A stretch of DNA of 10,734 nucleotides from Deltaproteobacteria bacterium (GTDB taxonomy: Bacteria > Desulfobacterota > Dissulfuribacteria > Dissulfuribacterales > QOAL01): contig WFRQ01000085.1 of NCBI GenBank assembly GCA_015486425.1, positions 1 through 10,734 on the forward strand. Reading direction: 5' to 3'. Shown here one piece after another: positions 1 through 4,951 of this stretch. The position numbers and the translations under genes were made by a program. How positions within the stretch are numbered: the first letter of the stretch is position 1; each line of letters begins with the position of its first letter. The notes under the pieces were generated by a model. The model saw nothing but the letters and a program-made list of their open reading frames with translations. It ran no database searches and was not told the origin of the DNA.

Positions 1-115
1 AGGCTGGCAGTATGCAGGTTACATGTGGGCATATGCCCTGGCATGGGGTCTGTTTAACGATATGGTAAAGAAAGGCACCTTTGCCCTGCTGAGACGCAAG
101 GGGCTGTATGCCTGA
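1..115 (+). CDS. P-type proton ATPase, C-terminal end (partial)
   Basis: Only the last 37 codons are visible, read from base 2 and ending in TGA at 113-115. The peptide contains YMWAYALAWGLFNDMVKK, a hydrophobic final membrane helix followed by a basic cytoplasmic tail. The pattern (aromatic, G/A-Y-A-L-A-W, then F/V-N-D-x-V-K) is what I know from the C-terminus of bacterial and archaeal PMA1-like plasma-membrane proton-efflux P-type ATPases, which pump H+ outward using ATP. None of the diagnostic parts (DKTGT phosphorylation site, ATP-binding domain) lies in the window, so the assignment rests on this short tail. A copy of repeat family C starts 44 nt after the stop. Another multi-pass membrane protein with a similar last helix cannot be excluded. 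Confidence 0.5.
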   Translation, partial: GWQYAGYMWAYALAWGLFNDMVKKGTFALLRRKGLYA

Positions 116-158
116 ATCTCTTGAACCTGTTGGTGGATTTTTGCCTGTGACAAGGTAA

Positions 159-227
159 GGGAGCATTCTCTGTTTGTTCCAATACCATAACACGCTGCGG
201 CTGTGCAGGTTTTTGGGTCTGGTTCTG
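159..227 (+). repeat. Repeat family C, copy 1 (downstream of ATPase)
   Basis: This stretch of about 70 nt matches 4607-4678 on the same strand. Shared blocks are GGGAGCATT-TCTGTTTGT-CC, then after a variable middle GGCTGTG-GGTTTTT, then CTGGTTCTG. Both copies lie 30-45 nt after the stop codon of a + strand membrane transport-type gene. The function is unknown; a 3' UTR element, a processed RNA or a small non-autonomous repeat are all possible. Confidence 0.6.
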
Positions 228-403
228 AAACTGTGAGAATTTATCATGTATGTGATATGCAGATTTTTTCGCATAACAGGCCTCAAAAAGCCATACTGCT
301 GTTTCTTTGTGGTAAGAGTCTGAACAGGCAGGTAATGCTCCCCATAAAGAAGCTCTATGGCCGGGGATAAAAACAGCGCTGATCATTTCTGATTTTACTG
401 ACA

Positions 404-459
404 CCTGATTTGAGCGATTGTCCGGATTTGCTGCATATCCGCTTGAAACGCTCAATCTG
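404..459 (+). repeat. Repeat family A, copy 1, with terminal inverted repeats
   Basis: The left end is CCTGATTTGAGCG (404-416) and the right end is CGCTCAATCTG (449-459), which pair as inverted repeats. The interior carries CGGATTTGCTGCATATCCG, a small hairpin (GGAT/ATCC) that recurs in other copies. Gap 116-557, which has no gene, otherwise holds only C copy 1 and a degenerate second A copy. Confidence 0.7.
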
Positions 460-478
460 CGAGATACATGCACAGGAC

Positions 479-512
479 ATGAATTGAACGATTTTTCCTG
501 AAAATTTTGCAA
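479..512 (+). repeat. Degenerate family A left half upstream of the histidine kinase
   Basis: The sequence ATGAATTGAACGATTTTTCC followed by TTTTGC resembles the left half of family A (CCTGAATTGAGCGATTGTCC, then TTTGC). It sits 20 nt after A copy 1 and about 45 nt before the kinase start. It is diverged and has no obvious right arm. Confidence 0.35.
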
Positions 513-557
513 CATTACCGGATTTTTATTTTCCAGGCCATGAGGGGAAGCAGGGTG

Positions 558-1601
558 ATGCTGAAAAAAGAATATCGTAAGTTACACTGTTTGATGTCGC
601 AGAAAGTTTTCTGGCTGATCGCACTTTCTGTAACAGGAATAACAGGCCTTCAGTACTTCAGCAGCAGGGAGTGCAGTCTGCATGAACTGTACAGGGAATT
701 ATACTCTTTCCCGCTATTTATAGCAGCAATGCGATATGGCACTAAGGGAGCCTTGATATGCCTTGCCTCGATTTATGCGCTTTATCTGCCCTACATGTTT
801 ATTACATGGCAGGGAAGCTGGAAGCAGGAGTCAGTGCGCGTGGTGGAACTTTTTTTTTACCTGTTTCTTGCCGCATGGGCCGGATATTTTGCTGACCGTG
901 AAAAAGCTCTCAAGGCCGAGCTTGAGCAAAATCGTTTTGTTACATCTCTGGGACGAATTACTTCCGGTATTGTCCATGACCTCAAGAACCCGCTGATAAG
1001 CATCAGAGGGCTGCTTGAAAGACTGGCAAAGGGCAAGGGCGACTGCTCAAGGTATTTACCAGTTATGTTATCTGATACTCAGCTTATGGAGCGTATTGTT
1101 TATGATGTTCTTGATTTTGCCAAACCATTGAAATTGAAAAGAAAAGGTGTTGATTTGTCTGCCATTATTGAAAATGCAGTGAGAATTTGCAGGGAAAAGG
1201 CAAAAAAGGCCGGTGTAAGTTTTGATGTCAGGCTTTCAGACATTTCAGTTGAGGCGGATCAGTATCTGATAGAAAGGGCTCTTGTCAATATAATTTCAAA
1301 TGCCATTGAATCTCTATCTGAAGTTTCCAGGTTGACACAGAAAGATAAAAAGATCTCCATCAAATTGGAAAGACACAACAACTCTGCACAGATTACTGTA
1401 AGAGATAATGGAAAAGGGATGGATAAGGAGATTCGAAAACACTGCTTTGAGCCGTATTTTTCCAACAAGAGAGCAGGAACCGGGCTGGGGCTCGCAATAG
1501 TAAAGAAGATAATTGATGCACATGACGGCAGAATAGATATCGCTCTTCCAGATTCCGGCGGCACAGCATTTATTATTAATCTGCAGTCATTGCCAGCATA
1601 A
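558..1601 (+). CDS. Membrane-bound sensor histidine kinase (orphan)
   Basis: Autophosphorylating sensor kinase of a two-component system, 347 residues from the chosen ATG. The N-terminus has four hydrophobic segments (about 17-34, 48-60, 64-82 and 95-112) with little external sequence, so the sensor is membrane-embedded. A short helix leads to the HisKA region, with the phospho-acceptor His140 in SGIVHDLKNP. The HATPase_c domain shows the N box (NIISNAIESL, 244-253), G1 (DNGKG, 283-287), the F box (CFEPYFSNK) and G2 (GTGLGLAIVKK, about 307-317), all intact. The reading frame is open from a GTG-like position at 507, and ATGs exist at 540 and 558. I prefer 558 because GAGGGG lies 11 nt upstream and the N-terminus then reads MLKKEY. 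No PAS, HAMP or receiver domain is present, and no response regulator is encoded in the window, so its partner and signal are unknown. Confidence 0.93.
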   Translation: MLKKEYRKLHCLMSQKVFWLIALSVTGITGLQYFSSRECSLHELYRELYSFPLFIAAMRYGTKGALICLASIYALYLPYMFITWQGSWKQESVRVVELFFYLFLAAWAGYFADREKALKAELEQNRFVTSLGRITSGIVHDLKNPLISIRGLLERLAKGKGDCSRYLPVMLSDTQLMERIVYDVLDFAKPLKLKRKGVDLSAIIENAVRICREKAKKAGVSFDVRLSDISVEADQYLIERALVNIISNAIESLSEVSRLTQKDKKISIKLERHNNSAQITVRDNGKGMDKEIRKHCFEPYFSNKRAGTGLGLAIVKKIIDAHDGRIDIALPDSGGTAFIINLQSLPA

Positions 1602-1674
1602 GGGGCTGCCTGATTTTTCCGTGCAGGGTGCACACCGCGTACCTTTAATATTATTCGTATGCTCCAGTGTTGCT

Positions 1675-1700
1675 GGTACCCAAACTTCAGTTTGGGTACC
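1675..1700. repeat. Perfect 12-bp inverted repeat with 2-nt loop
   Basis: GGTACCCAAACT (1675-1686) and AGTTTGGGTACC (1689-1700) are exact reverse complements separated by TC. The hairpin lies 73 nt after the kinase stop and 10 nt before palindromic element B copy 1. There is no run of T after it, so it is not a classical intrinsic terminator, though it could block 3' exonucleases. Confidence 0.75.
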
Positions 1701-1710
1701 AACCCTGAAA

Positions 1711-1820
1711 GTATCTGCTCAGGGGGTACCGCATCTGCTGCGTTGTCGGGGGCTCGAAGTACGGGCAAGTACGACTTCGCCACCTCCGCCTTGCATCTGC
1801 AGCACCCTCTGAGCAGATAC
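1711..1820 (+). repeat. Palindromic repeat B, copy 1
   Basis: This 110-bp imperfect palindrome begins GTATCTGCTCAG and ends CTGAGCAGATAC, 12 bp exactly inverted. Pairing continues inward with a few mismatches to a central CGAAGT...ACTTCG. The first 55 nt are identical to those of copies 2 and 3, while the right arm varies slightly. No protein-coding gene covers it. Downstream it continues into a linker shared with the other copies. Confidence 0.9.
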
Positions 1821-1914
1821 GTGTCAAGAAAAAAATGTTGTGTGAAAGGCAACCTTCCGTTATGGGAATCCCTCTTTCGCGGATATGCAGTAAATCCGAA
1901 TAATCACTCAAATT
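1821..1914 (-). repeat. Linker plus family A module attached to B copy 1
   Basis: After B copy 1 comes GTGTCAAG, a run of A, then TGTTGTGTGAAAGG, which is shared with B copy 2 and, slightly diverged, with B copy 3. Next is CCGTTATGGGAAT, also shared with B copy 3. The remainder is, on the - strand, TTTGAGTGATTATTCGG then CATATCCGCGAAAGAGG, a clear family A module. B, linker and A therefore form one composite of about 200 bp. The rest of the 1602-2094 gap has only the hairpin near 1971-2001 and A copy 3. Confidence 0.75.
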
Positions 1915-1970
1915 AGTTGTTACTTGAATCCTTCCTTCTTTTTATTCCGTCATCTCGGCATAACGATATT

Positions 1971-2001
1971 CCTCACGAAGCTGGAGCTTCGACCCTTGAG
2001 G
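1971..2001. repeat. Nested inverted repeat (hairpin) in intergenic gap
   Basis: CGAAGCT-GG-AGCTTCG (1976-1991) is an exact 7-bp hairpin with a 2-nt loop. It is enclosed by CCTCA (1971-1975) and TGAGG (1997-2001) with a 5-nt bulge on one side. No T run follows on either strand. Its role is unknown. Confidence 0.55.
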
Positions 2002-2022
2002 ACTGTTATGAAATAACTGCAC

Positions 2023-2070
2023 CCTGAATTGAGTGATTGTAAGATTTGCGGCAAATACGTTCAATTCAGG
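2023..2070. repeat. Repeat family A, copy 3 (compact, 48 bp)
   Basis: Exact 10-bp terminal inverted repeats, CCTGAATTGA (2023-2032) and TCAATTCAGG (2061-2070), flank an interior hairpin ATTTGCGGCAAAT. It lies 24 nt past the stop codon of the secreted protein gene on the - strand and could end or stabilise that transcript. Confidence 0.75.
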
Positions 2071-2094
2071 ATGGAATTTGAGGCCCCTGGTCTT

Positions 2095-2883
2095 TCAGTG
2101 TGAGTTTGTGGCTGCTGCGCTTTTATTAACAGTACGTTTTAAAAGCTCAATTTCTCCACTACCGCCGCAATTGTATGGATAAGGCAGCTTTACGAGCAGC
2201 TCTGCGTTTGTAAAATTTCCTGTCTTGATGATATATGTATCCGTTCGACTATTGTTGGCATTGATTTTAAAATACCTGTTGTACATTTCTATACTTCCGC
2301 CGCTGGTGCTTATGGCCTGCCCCCAGACATGCATGCGGACGGTAAAGGGAGTTGGATTGGCTATCTTGTAGATTATCCTGTATCTGTCATTGTTTACTTT
2401 TTCAAAGCGAAATCTGGTGACCTGGACATTGTGCATATCGTAATTAATTTTTTTGCTCGCTGACAGCAGGCCATCCCTGTTTACCAGTTGGATAATTAAA
2501 GCATTGCCGTTGTAACAGGGATTATAGACGCAGGAATATGTAAATGTCTGGTTGACGGGTATGGGGGCATAGTTTGTCTTGGTAGAGCCTTGAACTTTCA
2601 TAAGCTTTCCAGGGGTCTGGTTATAAAGGGTAATCTGCAGAATACCTCCTGGAATGGTATCATTGCCGATATTTTGGACCTTTATGTACAGTGCTTCATG
2701 ATCAGGGCTCGCCTTGACGGATACTATTTTGACTTTTTCAGGGGCGAATTTGTACCTGTTAAAGTTCACATTCGGTGTCTTCACTGTGGGGATGTTCAGT
2801 TCCCTGGTGTTGACATTTGGAGGGGTAGCCCATGACGCTGCTGCCCATGCGACAGTAAACAGTAACACAATAAGTTTCTTCAT
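2095..2883 (-). CDS. Secreted protein with two beta-rich (Ig/CARDB-like) regions, function unknown
   Basis: 262 residues. A signal peptide is plain: MKK, a hydrophobic stretch LIVLLFTVAWAAA, then S-W-A, with likely cleavage after residue 19, so the protein is exported to the periplasm or beyond. A Pro/Asn-rich stretch with PNVN twice follows. Two segments (about 51-135 and 153-235) show alternating hydrophobic patterns of beta-sandwich domains. The first, with ALYIKVQNIGNDTIPGG, resembles CARDB/Ig-like modules in spacing and composition. Three Cys occur (118, 123, 239). No catalytic motif, anchor or sorting signal is seen. The ATG is well supported by AAAGGAGAAC a few bases upstream. The gene stands alone, flanked by repeats on both sides. 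I do not recognise a named family; an adhesion or surface-binding role is only a guess. Confidence 0.85.
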   Translation of the reverse strand: MKKLIVLLFTVAWAAASWATPPNVNTRELNIPTVKTPNVNFNRYKFAPEKVKIVSVKASPDHEALYIKVQNIGNDTIPGGILQITLYNQTPGKLMKVQGSTKTNYAPIPVNQTFTYSCVYNPCYNGNALIIQLVNRDGLLSASKKINYDMHNVQVTRFRFEKVNNDRYRIIYKIANPTPFTVRMHVWGQAISTSGGSIEMYNRYFKINANNSRTDTYIIKTGNFTNAELLVKLPYPYNCGGSGEIELLKRTVNKSAAATNSH

Positions 2884-3044
2884 TTTTTGTTCTCCTTTCT
2901 ATATCAGCCGTGGACACGCGGTTATATTTTCTGCCTGTCAGTGCCCGTAAGTTGTATGATGGTTGCTGGAATACGCATATATATTTTAGAATAACCATCA
3001 ATTAGCGTTCAGCTACAGGGAACAGTGAAAATTTCTGGACAGCC

Positions 3045-3069
3045 CCTGAGTTGAGCGTATTTGCGTATG
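3045..3069 (+). repeat. Partial family A module (left half)
   Basis: CCTGAGTTGAGCGTATTTGCG matches the left terminus and early interior of family A. No right arm is seen before B copy 2 begins at 3112. The 2884-3262 gap otherwise contains B copy 2, its linker and no gene. Confidence 0.4.
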
Positions 3070-3111
3070 CTGAGCCAGTTATGTAGTTGCGTGAAAAATG
3101 GTGAAACATGG

Positions 3112-3222
3112 GTATCTGCTCAGGGGGTACCGCATCTGCTGCGTTGTCGGGGGCTCGAAGTACGGGCACAGTAAGACTTCGCCCCCTCCGCCTTGCATAT
3201 GCAGCACCCTCTGAGCAGATAC
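3112..3222 (+). repeat. Palindromic repeat B, copy 2
   Basis: A 111-bp palindrome with the same GTATCTGCTCAG / CTGAGCAGATAC ends and the same invariant 55-nt left arm as copy 1. The centre (CGAAGT...ACTTCG) and right arm differ at a few positions. It is followed by the conserved linker at 3223-3252, which ends at the start region of the next gene. Confidence 0.9.
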
Positions 3223-3252
3223 GTGTCAAGAAAAAAATTGTTGTGTGAAAGG
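3223..3252 (+). promoter_or_regulatory. Repeat linker that ends in the ribosome-binding site of the next gene
   Basis: GTGTCAAG, an A run, then TTGTTGTGTGAAAGG nearly equals the linker after B copy 1 (1821-1849), with one extra T. Similarity between the two stops at AAAGG. In this copy AAAGGA (3248-3253) lies 9 nt before the ATG at 3263 and is the only good Shine-Dalgarno sequence for that gene. Confidence 0.5.
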
Positions 3253-3262
3253 AATGATACCC

Positions 3263-4576
3263 ATGCCTCAACTTTCCGTATCTGATTTCATAGTCATATT
3301 TACCATGATAGCAACAGGCGGTGTCTTCCTGTTTTACAGGCCGCTTGTGGAATCTGCTGCGTGGCGGGCCACCATTACTCCCCTTGCTTCAATCATGGGA
3401 AGCGGTTTCCTGGTGTGCGCCCCCCTTCTTTATGCCAATACCGGCAACTACGCAGTAATGGTCATGGCCGGGCTGCTTGCCATGGCTTATGTGATAGGGG
3501 CTGTTATACGTTTTAACATTCGTTATGGAGAACCACTGCTTGAAACCAAATCCCTGCCTGCCTTCAACCGTGTTGAACATCATCTGCATGTTGGTCACAG
3601 GAACGCGGCACACCGGGTCGCTGCTGTAGAAGCAGCCGAGATAGCTGAAAAAATATCACACTTTGCACTTGCAGGCGCATATTTCATATCTGTGTCCTAT
3701 TATCTGCAGCTTCTGTCAAATTTTGGTCTCCATGCCTTTTCCATAGATACGCCCCTTTATGGCAGAGTTATTGTCACTGTTATCCTTGCTGGAATTGCCA
3801 TCATGGGTGTATGGCGAGGGCTTAAGGGGATAGAACATGTGGAGGAGGTGGCAGTAGGTATCAATCTCGCCATGATTGTTGCCCTTATTGCAGGGCTTTT
3901 CTGGTTTAATGTGTCACAATATTTCAGGGGAACCTGGGTGCTTGATACCCTGTCTGTCAATTCTGATGGTGTCCACATCACACGCCTGATCATGGGGATG
4001 CTCATTGTGGTGCAGGGGTTTGAGACCTCACGTTTTCTTGGTTCTGAACATACCGCAGAAGTGCGTATTCGTACCATGAGGTGGGCACAGATCATATCAT
4101 CTGTAATTTATCTTGTCTTTCTGGGACTTATGGCCATTGTTATCACCAGGGCAGGACATACCGTGGAGGATACCGGGATTACAGCCATTGTTGAACTTTC
4201 TGCAATAGTGGCCGCTGTACTGCCGATACTGATTACCGTGACAGCAATATGCAGTCAGTTTGCGGCGGCAACCGCTGATGACGCAGGTTGTTCAGGCCTG
4301 ATAGAAACAATAATCAGGGGCCATATGAATACACGGTATGCATATCTCATGGTCTCAATAATGGCTGTAATCCTTACATGGCTGACCAATGTTTATGAGA
4401 TTATAAGTTTTGCCTCCAGGGCCTTTGCCCTGTACTACGCACTTCAGTGCGTGGTAGCCATACTGGTGGCAAAAGATGCCCCTTCAGTTTCTTCACGTGG
4501 TCTGCGTATGTTTATGTACAGCCTGGTGCTGGCTTGCTGCGTGGCTGTGACACTGTTCGGAATTCCGGCGGAATAG
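3263..4576 (+). CDS. APC-superfamily-like multi-pass membrane transporter, substrate unknown
   Basis: 437 residues from the chosen ATG, mostly hydrophobic with roughly 10-11 membrane helices. Helical stretches start at about residues 9, 45, 64, 134, 169, 199, 243, 277, 308, 359 and 414. Features reminiscent of amino-acid/cation (APC) transporters are a glycine-containing unwound-looking segment MGSGFLVCAPLL (45-56) and VVQGFETSRFLG followed by SEHTAEVR (about 249-268). The match is weak and I do not recognise a characterised family. A His-rich loop EHHLHVGHRNAAH (105-117) sits between early helices. The frame is also open from a GTG at 3245 and an ATG at 3254, but only the ATG at 3263 has AAAGGA at normal spacing, supplied by a repeat linker. 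Repeat C copy 2 follows the stop by 31 nt. No partner gene is adjacent on this strand. Confidence 0.75.
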   Translation: MPQLSVSDFIVIFTMIATGGVFLFYRPLVESAAWRATITPLASIMGSGFLVCAPLLYANTGNYAVMVMAGLLAMAYVIGAVIRFNIRYGEPLLETKSLPAFNRVEHHLHVGHRNAAHRVAAVEAAEIAEKISHFALAGAYFISVSYYLQLLSNFGLHAFSIDTPLYGRVIVTVILAGIAIMGVWRGLKGIEHVEEVAVGINLAMIVALIAGLFWFNVSQYFRGTWVLDTLSVNSDGVHITRLIMGMLIVVQGFETSRFLGSEHTAEVRIRTMRWAQIISSVIYLVFLGLMAIVITRAGHTVEDTGITAIVELSAIVAAVLPILITVTAICSQFAAATADDAGCSGLIETIIRGHMNTRYAYLMVSIMAVILTWLTNVYEIISFASRAFALYYALQCVVAILVAKDAPSVSSRGLRMFMYSLVLACCVAVTLFGIPAE

Positions 4577-4606
4577 CCACAAGGGCAGTGACTGCAAGAT
4601 ACTGAC

Positions 4607-4678
4607 GGGAGCATTTTCTGTTTGTCCCGCCTTTTCTATTATTGCAGAGGCTGTGTGGTTTTTTGAGGCTGGTTCTGC
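4607..4678 (+). repeat. Repeat family C, copy 2 (downstream of transporter)
   Basis: It matches 159-227 in blocks (GGGAGCATT, TCTGTTTGT, GGCTGTG, GGTTTTT, CTGGTTCTG). Here the first block can form a hairpin CGGGA (4606-4610) / TCCCG (4625-4629) followed by CCTTTTCTATT, so this copy could act as a weak terminator for the transporter gene. Copy 1 has a poorer stem. Confidence 0.6.
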
Positions 4679-4731
4679 GAGAAGACCTGCATATAACCTT
4701 CGGAAGACGTAACTACTCACCCCCTTCAAGG

Positions 4732-4782
4732 GGAATTCCCATAACGGAAAGTCGCTTTTCACACAACATTTTTCCTTTACAC
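4732..4782 (-). repeat. Linker region attached to inverted B copy 3
   Basis: Read on the - strand, it leaves B copy 3 with GTGTAAAGG, an A run, TGTTGTGTGAAAAG, then TTTCCGTTATGGGAATTCC. This parallels the linker after B copy 1. The family A part beyond it is not clearly recognisable; instead CCCCTTCAAGGGG forms a small hairpin at 4721-4733. Confidence 0.6.
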
Positions 4783-4891
4783 GTATCTGCTCAGAGGGTG
4801 CTGCAGATGCAAGGCGGAGGGGGCGAAGGCGTACTTCCCGTACTTCGAGCCCCCGACAACGCAGCAGATGCGGTACCCCCTGAGCAGATAC
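4783..4891 (-). repeat. Palindromic repeat B, copy 3 (inverted)
   Basis: A 109-bp copy in the opposite orientation to copies 1 and 2. Its invariant 55-nt arm lies at 4837-4891, and the same 12-bp ends are present. It lies between the convergent 3' ends of the transporter (+) and radical SAM (-) genes. Gap 4577-4951 holds only this composite and C copy 2. Confidence 0.9.
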
Positions 4892-4951
4892 CCTGCAGTC
4901 TGGTGCAAATAATTAGAAGTTCATGATATGGCTGAGACGTTCACTCAAGCC

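Noticed and set aside
54..515. 153-codon open frame on the - strand across the gap before the histidine kinase
   Set aside because: It overlaps the ATPase end, runs through repeats C and A, shows no domain pattern, and the part resembling another frame at 4493-4762 is only the shared C repeat (QTENAP).
1659..1916. Short frames within the B repeats (for example peptides with APDNAADAVPPEQI)
   Set aside because: The same peptide fragments appear wherever B occurs, in either orientation, and come from the palindrome rather than a gene.
1711..4891. CRISPR array or insertion sequence made of the B repeats
   Set aside because: Copies are far apart, palindromic, on both strands, without regular spacers, and no transposase or cas gene lies between them.
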